From contig NZ_LR590484.1 in the NCBI RefSeq assembly GCF_901482695.1, positions 1,054,001 to 1,118,000 of the forward strand: a stretch of 64,000 nucleotides of DNA, given 5' to 3'. The stretch is from Sphingobacterium thalpophilum. GTDB taxonomy: Bacteria; Bacteroidota; Bacteroidia; Sphingobacteriales; Sphingobacteriaceae. Each line of letters opens with the position of its first letter. Within the stretch, counting starts at the first letter, position 1. Positions 1 to 8,123 of this stretch are shown here, one piece after another. The position numbers and the translations under genes were made by a program. Below the pieces are notes generated by a model that saw nothing but the letters and a program-made list of their open reading frames with translations, was not told the DNA's origin and searched no databases.

Positions 1-20
1 TAAATTTTCCATCAAAAAAT

Positions 21-76
21 AATAACAGAAAAAACGGCGAACGAGAAGTATCTCGTTCGCCGTTTTTTCTGTTATT
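21..76. terminator. Bidirectional terminator after argH
   Basis: Perfect inverted repeat with 26-bp arms (21-46 and 51-76) around the 4-nt loop AGTA. The core is GC-rich (CGGCGAACGAGA) and flanked by A6 on the left and T6 on the right, so it can stop transcription from either strand. It sits 11 bp beyond the argH stop codon and also serves whatever converges from the left of the window. Confidence 0.9.
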
Positions 77-86
77 CCAATATACT

Positions 87-1418
87 TTATTTTAACAGCT
101 CATCTATGGCCTGTTCCACCTTTTCGAATTCAAAAGTGGCTTTTACCTGCTGAAACATGCGTTGGATCTGATCATTGCAGAGATTGTCTATGCTGCCTTC
201 ATGGGTATGGTTGACTTCCTTGGACGGTTTAAAACGGCCTGCCTCTATATCGATACCGATTGTCCTGTAAGCTTCCCGAAAAGGCACTCCTTTAAGCACC
301 TCATTATTGACCACTTCTACCGAAAACAGGTAATCGTACTTCGGATCATCGAGCACATTTTCTTTTACCGAGATATTTTCAAGCATGAAGGTCGCGATCT
401 CCAGACAGTCCTTCAATGATGTAAATGCTGGAAAAAGATTTTCTTTCAGCAGCTGCAGATCTCTGTGGTAACCCGATGGCAGATTTGTGGTCATCAGCGC
501 AATCTCATTGGGCAGTGCCTGAATTTTATTACAGCGCGAACGGATTAGTTCAAAGACATCTGGATTCTTCTTATGTGGCATAATACTGGATCCTGTCGTC
601 AAATGAGCTGGAAAAGAGATAAAACCGAAATTCTGATTGATATACAAGCATACATCCATGGCAAATTTTGCCAAGGTAGCAGCTATAGCACTCATTCCTT
701 GTGCCAGGATACGCTCCGTCTTGCCTCTTCCCATCTGTGCGTAAACCACATTGTAATTGAGATCTTCAAATCCCAACAACTGTGTGGTCATGGTTCGATT
801 TAATGGAAATGACGAACCATACCCTGCCGCGGAACCCAAAGGATTTTTATTGCACACCTTCCATGCCGCACGCATCATTTCAAGATCATCAACCAAACTT
901 TCCGCATATGCACCAAACCAAAGTCCAAAAGATGACGGCATGGCGATCTGCAGATGTGTATATCCAGGGATCAGGATATGTTTGTAGCGTTCACTCAGTT
1001 GTACGAGGATATTAAAAAAAGCCTCTGTGTGCTGAATGATCTGCTGGATCTCCGAACGGAAATACAATTTTAGGTCGACCAATACCTGGTCATTGCGCGA
1101 CCTTCCTGAATGTATCTTTTTGCCGGCCTCACCAATACGTTGCGTCAGCAACATCTCCACCTGCGAATGGACATCTTCCACAGAGCTTTCAATCTGGAAA
1201 TTACCTGCCTGAATATCTTTATAGATATTCTTCAATTCTTTCTGTACGACATCAAGATCTGCGTCTGTCATCAGGTCGATGCTATTCAACATCCGCGTAT
1301 GCGCCAATGAGCCCAAGACATCAGCGGCTGCCAACTGCAGGTCCATCTCCCGGTCGTTGCCGACAGTAAATGATTCAACAAAGGAATCAACATCTATATT
1401 TTTTTGCCAGATTTTCAT
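87..1418 (-). CDS. argH: Argininosuccinate lyase
   Basis: Last step of arginine synthesis: splits argininosuccinate into arginine and fumarate in the cytosol. The 443-aa length is normal for the fumarase/aspartase superfamily. Visible family blocks are HSGRSRNDQV near residue 103, GYTHLQ near 153 and the signature GSSIMPHKKNPD near 277. It stands alone here: argG and argC lie 16 kb away on the same strand and the argD-argE block 53 kb away. A perfect bidirectional terminator follows the stop. A candidate promoter (TATTTTTG, read on the minus strand) lies about 145 bp upstream, which would leave a leader of roughly 135 nt. The start ATG at 1418 gives the expected N-terminus. Confidence 0.97.
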   Translation of the reverse strand: MKIWQKNIDVDSFVESFTVGNDREMDLQLAAADVLGSLAHTRMLNSIDLMTDADLDVVQKELKNIYKDIQAGNFQIESSVEDVHSQVEMLLTQRIGEAGKKIHSGRSRNDQVLVDLKLYFRSEIQQIIQHTEAFFNILVQLSERYKHILIPGYTHLQIAMPSSFGLWFGAYAESLVDDLEMMRAAWKVCNKNPLGSAAGYGSSFPLNRTMTTQLLGFEDLNYNVVYAQMGRGKTERILAQGMSAIAATLAKFAMDVCLYINQNFGFISFPAHLTTGSSIMPHKKNPDVFELIRSRCNKIQALPNEIALMTTNLPSGYHRDLQLLKENLFPAFTSLKDCLEIATFMLENISVKENVLDDPKYDYLFSVEVVNNEVLKGVPFREAYRTIGIDIEAGRFKPSKEVNHTHEGSIDNLCNDQIQRMFQQVKATFEFEKVEQAIDELLK

Positions 1419-1561
1419 TGCTACAAATTGTTTATTATGGATAATGAAGTTGCCATGAACCAGTTGTTTAGCGTTGATTGAAGATCATGTAAATTTCATT
1501 AGTAACCTATTCTGGCTAATAATGCTCCTTGCGATATTGACATCAGATCTTATTAGCCTTG

Positions 1562-1592
1562 CAAAAATACCAATTGCAAATGGTTATATCAA
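1562..1592 (-). promoter_or_regulatory. Candidate argH promoter
   Basis: On the minus strand a TATTTTTG -7 box (plus-strand CAAAAATA, 1562-1569) is preceded 20 nt upstream by a TTG -33 box (plus CAA, 1590-1592). This fits the Bacteroidota sigma-A consensus TTTG-N19-TAnnTTTG. It would give argH a leader of about 135 nt. Motif match only. Confidence 0.4.
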
Positions 1593-1750
1593 TGGCCTGA
1601 TCGGAGACGTTCAAGATTATATGAACACTCAAAAACAGATTTTCACGCTGAACTCACGAGCCGTTACAAAAAAAATAAAATGTTAAAAGTTTGTTAAATC
1701 GCAATAAACACACATTATAAGTAACCACTCACTTTATTTTTAAATCTTAT

Positions 1751-1781
1751 TTTGTCAGTTTTTTAAGTATTCCTATGTTTG
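1751..1781 (+). promoter_or_regulatory. Strong Bacteroidota-type promoter of a small transcript
   Basis: TTTG (1751-1754), exactly 19 nt, then TATGTTTG (1774-1781), a full match to the Bacteroidota -33/-7 consensus. Transcription would start near 1788. No gene begins shortly downstream, and a hairpin terminator follows at 1929-1960, so it appears to drive a short RNA. Confidence 0.6.
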
Positions 1782-1787
1782 TAGTGT

Positions 1788-1960
1788 AAGGGAGATGAAA
1801 AATTAAAAGCGGATAAGGTTAGTAAATACTTACCACTTTAAATACACCGAATTTTAAAACCAAATATGATAGACCTCAACGTCTTAAAACTTGTAAGAAA
1901 TTACCTAACCAATTGTGAATCGAAATTTAAAGGCACATCAAACCAAGATGTGCCTTTTTT
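1788..1960 (+). ncRNA. Candidate small RNA, about 170 nt
   Basis: The interval from the predicted start near 1788 to the T-run of a terminator at 1960 is a self-contained unit between argH and rbfA. Inside it GGTTAGTA can pair locally with TACTTACC (one mismatch), and GGTTAG can alternatively pair with CTAACC near 1905, giving a long closed structure. The size would suit a 6S-like RNA, but I cannot assign a family by eye. A 53-codon frame (1866-2027, starting MIDLNVLKLVRNY) runs through the terminator and is probably fortuitous. Promoter and terminator are seen; the RNA itself is inferred. Confidence 0.4.
1929..1960 (+). terminator. Rho-independent terminator
   Basis: Stem AAAGGCACATC (1929-1939) pairs perfectly with GATGTGCCTTT (1947-1957) around a 7-nt loop, followed by a T-run. 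It closes the short transcript that starts near 1788. Confidence 0.75.
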
Positions 1961-2013
1961 CGTGTCCTGCCCCGGCGCGACAAGGAGGATAGCTTATTCT
2001 AGGCTAAAATCCT

Positions 2014-2021
2014 TATCTTTG
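2014..2021 (+). promoter_or_regulatory. rbfA -7 promoter box
   Basis: TATCTTTG matches TAnnTTTG and lies 37 bp before the rbfA start, predicting a leader of about 30 nt. No clear -33 box is seen at the ideal distance. Confidence 0.45.
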
Positions 2022-2058
2022 TTCTGATATTGAAAATATTCAACAAAAAACGTATACG

Positions 2059-2430
2059 ATGGGAACAGAAAGCAAGAGACAGCAACGTTTTGCTGGAGTG
2101 ATTCAACAGGATTTAGCAGCACTATTTCAACGAGAAGGCAATTCGTGGGCTCCAGGGGCATTTATTACGGTCACACGTGTTCGAGTAACGCCAGACTTGG
2201 CTATTGCCCGTGTTTATTTGAGCTTTCTAAACACAAAGACTGCCCAGGAAGATATCAAGGCTATCCGAACAAAAACATCCGAAATACGCTATAAACTGGG
2301 ATCCAAAATCAAAAATCAGGTGAAGATTATTCCGCAGCTGGAATTTTTCCTGGATGACACCAACGAATATGTCGAGCATATGGACAAATTGTTTGAAGAA
2401 ATCAGCAAAGAGCCCCGTCAACCTGAATAA
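2059..2430 (+). CDS. rbfA: Ribosome-binding factor A
   Basis: RbfA binds the 30S subunit and helps mature the 5' end of 16S rRNA, also being important in cold. The 123-aa product has the expected size and KH-like layout: an N-terminal helix with SKRQQRFAGVIQQDLAALFQ, the VTRVRVTPDLAIARVYLSF strand block, and a C-terminal PQLEFFLDDTNEY segment typical of the family. It heads a plus-strand run in which aat starts 29 bp after its stop. A TAnnTTTG box sits 37 bp upstream. Confidence 0.95.
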   Translation: MGTESKRQQRFAGVIQQDLAALFQREGNSWAPGAFITVTRVRVTPDLAIARVYLSFLNTKTAQEDIKAIRTKTSEIRYKLGSKIKNQVKIIPQLEFFLDDTNEYVEHMDKLFEEISKEPRQPE

Positions 2431-2459
2431 TATCGCTCAATTGTCTTGTCTGAAGATCA

Positions 2460-3098
2460 ATGGTATTTGAACTTGATAGCAAAAGACTTGAATTTCCGCA
2501 TCCCAGCTATGCGGAAGAAGATGGCCTATTGGCTATAGGGGGTGATCTTTCAGCGGAACGGTTGCTTCTCGCTTACAGCAACGGGATATTTCCTTGGTTC
2601 AGTGACGAAACACCGATTCTCTGGTATGCTCCGGATCCTCGTTTTGTCATTTATCCGGACAAGATAAAGATCAGCAAAAGCATGGCCTCTTTGATGCGGA
2701 AAAATATCTTTTCCATCACCATCGATCAGCACTTCGGACAGGTTATCCAGCATTGTGCTTCCATTCAACGAAAAGGACAGCATGGTACCTGGATCACGCG
2801 AGATATGATGGAGGCCTACACTTTGCTTTTTGAAAAAGGATACGCCCATTCCATTGAGGTCTGGAAAGAAAGCTCGCTCGTGGGCGGACTCTATGGAGTA
2901 CTTATCAATGGCGTCTTCTGTGGAGAAAGTATGTTTTCCAAAGAAGCGAATGCGTCCAAAGCGGCTTTGATCTATCTGGCACAGGAAATCGAACTCAAAC
3001 TAATCGATTGTCAGTTCCATACTCCACATCTGGCCAGCATGGGCGGCGAATTCCTTTCTTTGTCCAATTATCTAACTATACTAACAACAGACCAATGA
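2460..3098 (+). CDS. aat: Leucyl/phenylalanyl-tRNA--protein transferase
   Basis: Transfers Leu or Phe from its tRNA to proteins with N-terminal Arg or Lys, marking them for ClpS/ClpAP degradation in the N-end rule pathway. The 212-aa protein is slightly short but complete. It carries the family block FPWFSDETPILWYAPDPR near residue 44, the GTWIT stretch near 109, and GGLYGVLINGVFCGESMFS near 141. Its TGA stop (3096-3098) overlaps the ATG of the next gene (3095), so the two are translationally coupled. Confidence 0.95.
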   Translation: MVFELDSKRLEFPHPSYAEEDGLLAIGGDLSAERLLLAYSNGIFPWFSDETPILWYAPDPRFVIYPDKIKISKSMASLMRKNIFSITIDQHFGQVIQHCASIQRKGQHGTWITRDMMEAYTLLFEKGYAHSIEVWKESSLVGGLYGVLINGVFCGESMFSKEANASKAALIYLAQEIELKLIDCQFHTPHLASMGGEFLSLSNYLTILTTDQ

Positions 3099-4183
3099 AC
3101 AGTCCGTACAAACCTCATTTCGACATAGCTCCGGATATCAGCTACCTAACCACCCCTGGATCGGGCCTCCTTTCACGTGAAACAAAACAATGGCGGACAA
3201 AGAGGGATCAAGAATTCTTTGACTCTAATACCGTATTACGCGAACAGCAGGGAGCTGCCCTGGACTCCTGTAGGGAGACTATCGGCCGCTTCTTCAATTG
3301 TGCGCCGTGCAATGTGTTTTTGTCCAGCTGCTTTTCAGTTGCTTTCAACACCTTGTTGGCCGGTCTGCCCAAACATTATAGGGTTCTGCTGCTGGATAAC
3401 GATTATCCTTCCGTAAATTTTCCGACAATCATAAGCGGTTTTGAACATCAGTTTGTAGCGATGGACGAACAGCTGGAAGCTAACATTTTAAATGCTATCG
3501 CAACTTTTCGCCCCAACGTACTGGTATTTTCCATTGTACAGTATATCTCCGGGATGAAAATAGATCTGAGCTTTATCCAGGAGCTTAAGCACCTGCACCC
3601 CGATTTGCTTGTCGTCGGAGATGGGACACAGTTTTTGGGAACCGACCATTTTCACTTTGATCAATCAGGCTTTGACGCTGTGTTGTGCAGTGGATATAAA
3701 TGGCTGATGGCCGGGTATGGAAATGGCTTTGTTCTTTTAAACCAAAAAATGAAAGATATCCTCTATGCAGACGTTCAAAAAAAGTACAGCTACCTCAATA
3801 ATCAATGGTTAAATAAGTCGGTTGTACAATTATGTTTTGAACCTGGGCATCTGGACACGCTGTCACACGGATCATTGCAGCACGCACTGGAGCAGCTTAC
3901 AGAGTGGGGTTATGGAAAGGCCGTCAGCTACACACAGCAACTTGTCTCGGCAGCAAAAGCTGAACTGTCCGACAGAAAGCTTCTATTGGACAGTATCGTC
4001 AATAGACGCCCCCAAAGTAATATTTTCAATATACAGATCAGCCCGGACAACGTTGAGCTACTGATTCATGAAGGGATAAAATGTTTTCCCCGAGGCTCAG
4101 GAATCCGGGTAGGTTTTCATCTGTACAATGATGAAACGGATCTGGCAAAGCTATTAGACATTATAGACACAAAAGTAAAATAA
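3095..4183 (+). CDS. Class V aminotransferase-like PLP enzyme
   Basis: A 362-aa fold-type I PLP protein related to cysteine desulfurases, selenocysteine lyases and isopenicillin-N epimerase-like proteins. The likely PLP lysine is K202 in CSGYKWLMAGYG, and the cofactor-contacting Asp lies in VVGDGTQFLG. I place the start at ATG 3095 (MNSPYKPHFDI) because it forms an ATGA overlap with the aat stop; an in-frame extension to 3008 would lie entirely inside aat and adds no family sequence. No desulfurase-type catalytic Cys loop is evident, so an aminotransferase or lyase role is more likely than Fe-S assembly. Substrate unknown. Confidence 0.85.
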   Translation: MNSPYKPHFDIAPDISYLTTPGSGLLSRETKQWRTKRDQEFFDSNTVLREQQGAALDSCRETIGRFFNCAPCNVFLSSCFSVAFNTLLAGLPKHYRVLLLDNDYPSVNFPTIISGFEHQFVAMDEQLEANILNAIATFRPNVLVFSIVQYISGMKIDLSFIQELKHLHPDLLVVGDGTQFLGTDHFHFDQSGFDAVLCSGYKWLMAGYGNGFVLLNQKMKDILYADVQKKYSYLNNQWLNKSVVQLCFEPGHLDTLSHGSLQHALEQLTEWGYGKAVSYTQQLVSAAKAELSDRKLLLDSIVNRRPQSNIFNIQISPDNVELLIHEGIKCFPRGSGIRVGFHLYNDETDLAKLLDIIDTKVK

Positions 4184-4185
4184 GG

Positions 4186-4836
4186 ATGAAATTTAGAATA
4201 GGCGATTTAGTCAGGTTTGTGGATGAACCGATCGAGGGTCACATCACATCCATGCAAGGGAATAATATCGTCGGAGTTACCGATGACACAGGATTTGAAA
4301 TCCCTGTACCGATGGATAAAATTACATTAGTATATGGTAATATGCGTCGGGCAGATGACGAACTCGACCAGCATGCCAGTCCGCTTACACCAAACAGATT
4401 TGTAGAGAAAGGCATTCTGCTGGCTATATCCGGCGACCATAAGGATGGACTGGCCAAACTGCATATCATCAACGAAACGAGCTATGAGCTCCTAGCCTCT
4501 GTATCAGAAGCCACTGCAAACAAGGTAAAAGGCATATTCAGCAATAAAATACCGCCACACGATTCGATACAGTTTTATACCGGGAATTTTGCGAACGTAG
4601 GAAAATGGCCAACATTCCGATTCCAGATTATCAGACACAGCAGCAGCCTCCAGGAACTGACATTGCCTATCAACAGAGAACAACGGGTACGACCTGTGGA
4701 TCTAACTAACCCAAAGGAACGCCATGAAATTCTGGACGAAAAAATCTGGTTCTATGAACTGGACAAGGCCGAAGAAGACCTGGGATTGGAGAAATTAAAA
4801 GCACACTTTATTCCACACCGGCCCAACAAAAAATAA
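4186..4836 (+). CDS. DUF2027-like protein without an Smr domain
   Basis: The first ~60 residues (KFRIGDLVRFVDEPIEGHI ... DDTGFEIPVPMDKITLVYG) match what I know of DUF2027 proteins of Bacteroidota, which usually end in a MutS2-type Smr nuclease domain. Here the 216-aa product has the two beta-rich N-terminal segments and ends LKAHFIPHRPNKK, with no room for Smr beyond a short terminal remnant. It begins 2 bp after the aminotransferase stop, so it is co-transcribed with it and with aat. Function unknown. The shortened form is odd enough to list as a finding. Confidence 0.75.
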   Translation: MKFRIGDLVRFVDEPIEGHITSMQGNNIVGVTDDTGFEIPVPMDKITLVYGNMRRADDELDQHASPLTPNRFVEKGILLAISGDHKDGLAKLHIINETSYELLASVSEATANKVKGIFSNKIPPHDSIQFYTGNFANVGKWPTFRFQIIRHSSSLQELTLPINREQRVRPVDLTNPKERHEILDEKIWFYELDKAEEDLGLEKLKAHFIPHRPNKK

Positions 4837-4870
4837 GCTAGATGAATCATCTAGCTTGTTTTTTGTTGGG
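4822..4870. terminator. Bidirectional terminator between convergent genes
   Basis: AAGCTAGATG (4835-4844) pairs with CATCTAGCTT (4848-4857), and the flanks CCCAACAAAAAAT / GTTTTTTGTTGGG extend the inverted repeat almost perfectly. It overlaps the 3' codons of both converging genes. Confidence 0.85.
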
Positions 4871-5270
4871 TATCTTCAATGTTCGAGGACATTTTCCTGG
4901 TACTCAGCAGCAGTAGCCCAATGCCGACCAAATAAATAATCCAGCCCCAGCGCATATGGAGGGATTTGGACAATAACCGGTCTGCAAATCCCCACCCGAA
5001 ATAATTATTGATCTTAAACCACACTGCAGCGATGCTCAATACATACCAAAAAGCAGCCAATCTGGTCATCCAATGATACGCCCGCACGGCGCGAACGAAA
5101 AATAACAAAGCTGTTATTCCCAAGATCAGCATCGTAATAAAAAATAGGTAAGCATCGACCTGATACAAATTCCAGTTTCCTTTGATTGGAACTTTTAAAA
5201 ACGGTGTCATGCTGGACACAAAACAGACGATTAGCCCGACAATCGCAAAATACTTCCTGATAATGATCAT
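4851..5270 (-). CDS. Small integral membrane protein, unknown function
   Basis: A 139-aa protein with four predicted hydrophobic helices (about residues 7-25, 42-62, 72-90 and 110-128) and a charged, cytosolic-looking tail after RKMSSN. I recognise no family motif. It is convergent with the DUF2027-like gene, sharing its terminator, and divergent from the 281-aa membrane protein that follows. The start ATG at 5270 directly precedes the first helix. Confidence 0.6.
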   Translation of the reverse strand: MIIIRKYFAIVGLIVCFVSSMTPFLKVPIKGNWNLYQVDAYLFFITMLILGITALLFFVRAVRAYHWMTRLAAFWYVLSIAAVWFKINNYFGWGFADRLLSKSLHMRWGWIIYLVGIGLLLLSTRKMSSNIEDTQQKTS

Positions 5271-5467
5271 GATTCTAATTATGTTAATATCGATACGAAT
5301 ATAAGTTGATTATTGGCACTTATATAACCTGTATTCCTTTTTTTGAAAAATTATTCTATTTTAGGCGCAGTTCCAGGCAACGAGGCTTGGCAAATAGGCT
5401 CAATAAATCGGTATCTATAGACAGGTTATCGAACAACATATAAAAATTTACGCCAAATAATAGTAAT

Positions 5468-6313
5468 ATGAAAAGAGTATTTGACGAGGAGACAGCTACA
5501 GCACAGCCGTCACAGCCCAATAAACAAAAAAAAGGATTTATCGTTGCCGGTATCATCCTGGTATTTGCCGCTCTGGCCACAGGTGGGTATTATTATACGC
5601 TGGAGCAGCCTGTTGACAGCGTTCCGTCCGCAGACAGCGTTGCTACAGAAGTCGCCGGCTTTGGTCAGGTGGATCCTAAAGATACGGGGGACGCCGACGG
5701 ATGGAGCTCGCTTGAAGATGTAATGCATTGGAACAACGCGATCTTTACTATCCCCGAGTACGACAACATTGCTTTGCGGTACCGCAGGGGGATCACTAAA
5801 ATATTCATGGGCAATAATTATCTCGAACCGGCAGACGATAAACCGGTATACAAATTTACACGTATCAAGGACCGTGCGAAACATGTATTCTGTTACGGGA
5901 ACTTTACCGACCGCAACGATGCCAATGACTGGAATAAAGAAATGGCTTTCCTGGTTGAAAAAAATGATTATCAGAGCAGCGCGATCTGGATTATCTCAGC
6001 TAAAGGCGATATCCTATTCTGGAAAGAATATTCCAATGAATTGCCCTTGATCAATAGTTTCAAGAAAGGTCAAAAAATTTATATGAATGAAATGAAATTG
6101 GTCCCCAGCCCCGCAGACGGTATTATCATCAAAAACAAAGCTTCTAAATATGCCCTGCTCTATAACAAAGAAACCAAGACCTTTGACAGTTATTACCAGT
6201 ATAATGATGATGAGATTAGGGAGACCACAACTCCCGAAGAAGGTCCTTATATAGAAGAGCTCGAAGATATTACGGCGGATTCGACTCAATCCGGTGCTAA
6301 CAGCAATGAGTGA
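5468..6313 (+). CDS. Single-pass membrane protein, unknown function
   Basis: A 281-aa protein: about 23 polar residues in the cytosol, one transmembrane helix (roughly 24-44, FIVAGIILVFAALATGGYYY), then a ~235-aa region that would lie in the periplasm. The external part contains many aromatics and ends in an acidic, low-complexity tail (EEGPYIEELEDITAD). I recognise no domain. It is monocistronic, followed by a hairpin at 6335-6364. Confidence 0.6.
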   Translation: MKRVFDEETATAQPSQPNKQKKGFIVAGIILVFAALATGGYYYTLEQPVDSVPSADSVATEVAGFGQVDPKDTGDADGWSSLEDVMHWNNAIFTIPEYDNIALRYRRGITKIFMGNNYLEPADDKPVYKFTRIKDRAKHVFCYGNFTDRNDANDWNKEMAFLVEKNDYQSSAIWIISAKGDILFWKEYSNELPLINSFKKGQKIYMNEMKLVPSPADGIIIKNKASKYALLYNKETKTFDSYYQYNDDEIRETTTPEEGPYIEELEDITADSTQSGANSNE

Positions 6314-6334
6314 TTACAGTTCAATAACTTTAGT

Positions 6335-6364
6335 ATTCTGGTCACTCCAAAGAGTGACCAGAAT
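6335..6364. repeat. Perfect 13-bp inverted repeat without a T-run
   Basis: ATTCTGGTCACTC (6335-6347), loop CAAA, GAGTGACCAGAAT (6352-6364). No T-tract follows on either strand, so it is not a textbook terminator. It may be a processing or stability hairpin at the 3' end of the preceding mRNA. Confidence 0.55.
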
Positions 6365-6464
6365 CACAACGATTACGTGAATACCAAAAGAAGTTGTAAC
6401 ACAATACTTTACACAAAATTAACGACTATTTAAAATCTTTCTAAATTAGTCCGTTTGACAGATT

Positions 6465-6499
6465 TTTGACACAAGCACAAAGCTTTTAAGCTACATTTG
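6465..6499 (+). promoter_or_regulatory. hemA promoter
   Basis: TACATTTG (6492-6499) matches the TAnnTTTG -7 box, with TTTG at 6465-6468 as a -33 box at a somewhat long 23-nt spacing. Predicted start near 6506, about 25 nt before the hemA start. Confidence 0.5.
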
Positions 6500-6530
6500 T
6501 ACCGTTAAATATAAGCGAGGGATTAGAGCT

Positions 6531-7772
6531 TTGAAAAATCTTAAAGTATTAGCGTTTACTCATAAACATGTCGAACTGAAAGATCTAGGAAATCTAGTGA
6601 TCTGCAATGAGGATTTAGAAAGTCGCCTCATTAACTTAAAACATAGTCTAGATATTCCTGAGATTTTTTACATTGGAACTTGTAATCGAGTAGAGTTTGT
6701 ATTTTATGGTGCTCATGAACTTACCAACGAATTTATTGCGGAGTTTATGGGGAAACTAAACTTCTGTGTTCCGCAAGAGCGTCTCCAATGTTATCTTGGC
6801 CAGGTGACCAAATACGAAGGAATGGATGCTCTACACCATTTACTTCGCATGTCCTGTTCGCTTGAAAGTCTTGTTGTTGGCGAAAAAGAAATCTTGGCAC
6901 AGGTCCGCAGGGCTTATGACCGCTGCAGAGAAGCCGGATTTACCGGAGATTTTCTCCGCTTAATGATGGACCGTCTCGTAAAGACAGCCAAAGAGGTATA
7001 TACCTATACCAAAATTTCCAGAAATCCCATTTCTGTGGTATCACTTGCTTACCGCAAACTGCGAGAGTTGAAACTTGTTGAAAATCCACGAATTCTGATT
7101 ATAGGATCAGGAGAAACCAATCAGAATCTAGCTAAATATTTTCAAAAGAACCAAAAAGCAAAATTTGTGGTTTTTAACCGTACGCTGGAAAATGCAAAAG
7201 TGCTGGCTGAAGAATTAAATGCAGAGGCCTACCCCCTATCCGAAATCGGTAAATACAAAAAAGGATTCGATATCTTAATTACCTGTACCGGAGCACCAAC
7301 ATCAATTATTGACAATACTCTCTATCAGTCCTTATTGAACGGTGAAAACGATAAAAAAATTATCATTGATCTGGCAGTACCGAATGATATTGATGCGGAG
7401 GTACTTAAAAATAACCCTGTACACTATATTGAGGTCAGCAGCTTGCAGGCCATTGCGGAGAAAAACATCCAAGAACGTTATAATGAACTGGAAAGCGCAG
7501 AAAAGATTATTCAGGACAATATCCAGGAATTTCTGCCCTTAATCAAACAAAGGCGTGTAGAAGTGGCCATGCGTGAGGTTCCTGAAAAAATTAAAGAGAT
7601 CAAGTCGTTTGCGCTAAATGAAGTATTTGCCCAGGAAGTTCAGGCATTGACTCCCGAAGCGAGGGCCGTACTTGAAAAAGTCATTAACTACATGGAAAAG
7701 AAATATATCAAAGTTCCGATGGTCATGGCTAAAGAGATTCTGGTTAAAACCCCGGAAACCGAGAAAAACTAA
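6531..7772 (+). CDS. hemA: Glutamyl-tRNA reductase (TTG start)
   Basis: First committed step of C5-pathway tetrapyrrole synthesis: NADPH-dependent reduction of Glu-tRNA to glutamate-1-semialdehyde. The 413-aa length is normal. The catalytic Cys is C51 in GTCNRVE; SCSLESLVVGEKEILAQVRRAY and the NADPH-binding ILIIGSGETNQNLAKYF follow, then a dimerisation tail. The family-conserved N-terminus (LKVLAFTHKH) begins right at TTG 6531, with no ATG nearby, so a TTG start is most likely and may hold expression down. It is separated from hemCD by 351 bp but points the same way. Confidence 0.95.
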   Translation: MKNLKVLAFTHKHVELKDLGNLVICNEDLESRLINLKHSLDIPEIFYIGTCNRVEFVFYGAHELTNEFIAEFMGKLNFCVPQERLQCYLGQVTKYEGMDALHHLLRMSCSLESLVVGEKEILAQVRRAYDRCREAGFTGDFLRLMMDRLVKTAKEVYTYTKISRNPISVVSLAYRKLRELKLVENPRILIIGSGETNQNLAKYFQKNQKAKFVVFNRTLENAKVLAEELNAEAYPLSEIGKYKKGFDILITCTGAPTSIIDNTLYQSLLNGENDKKIIIDLAVPNDIDAEVLKNNPVHYIEVSSLQAIAEKNIQERYNELESAEKIIQDNIQEFLPLIKQRRVEVAMREVPEKIKEIKSFALNEVFAQEVQALTPEARAVLEKVINYMEKKYIKVPMVMAKEILVKTPETEKN

Positions 7773-8123
7773 TCGGCATCCCACACAGCACATCTCCTTC
7801 TCGTCTTTTATTTTTTCCTGCCAGCTTACACTTGAACGGTATTACGATCTTGTTCCATTCCTCATGAATAGTAACCGGCCATTTATCGATATTATATACA
7901 GTTTATCAACGATTTCGCTATATATAATGACAGTAACGTGTCAACATATTCCACCTATTTATTTATTTTTGCTTCGGTAAGTGAAATAAGACACATGTCG
8001 GCAGGCTACTGTTTCCTAGAGCTCAAAAATTGCTTTAAAAAGCGCCCATATTGATTTTAGGTCTGGCTAGCGCCATGTGGATCACAACTTAATGATGATT
8101 TTAATAGTTAAAGTAAAATTAAC
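7773..8123. other. hemA-hemCD intergenic region
   Basis: 351 bp with no credible gene. It holds a candidate -7 box TATTTTTG at 7964-7971, which would give hemCD its own transcript with a leader of about 145 nt. The leader contains no riboswitch that I recognise and no clear terminator. Confidence 0.5.
7964..7971 (+). promoter_or_regulatory. Candidate hemCD -7 promoter box
   Basis: TATTTTTG fits TAnnTTTG. No good -33 box stands 19 nt upstream. The long leader (about 145 nt) could hold post-transcriptional control. Confidence 0.35.

Larger units (their letters stand above)
1419..2058. other. Gene-poor region between argH and rbfA
   Basis: 640 bp separating the divergent argH and rbfA. It holds the argH leader and candidate promoter, the candidate small RNA unit at 1751-1960 and the rbfA promoter. 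A frame at 1474-1686 on the plus strand looks random and has no support. No tRNA is visible. Confidence 0.6.

Noticed and set aside
1474..1686. 70-codon plus-strand frame between argH and rbfA
   Set aside because: No promoter box at its start, no recognisable family, and it overlaps the argH leader and promoter. Random-like sequence.
1866..2027. 53-codon frame inside the candidate small RNA
   Set aside because: It runs through the terminator hairpin and ends within the rbfA promoter; a coding role would destroy both signals. Kept only as a note.
3008..3094. Upstream in-frame extension of the class V aminotransferase
   Set aside because: Would overlap aat almost fully; the ATG at 3095 gives an ATGA overlap and the expected N-terminus.
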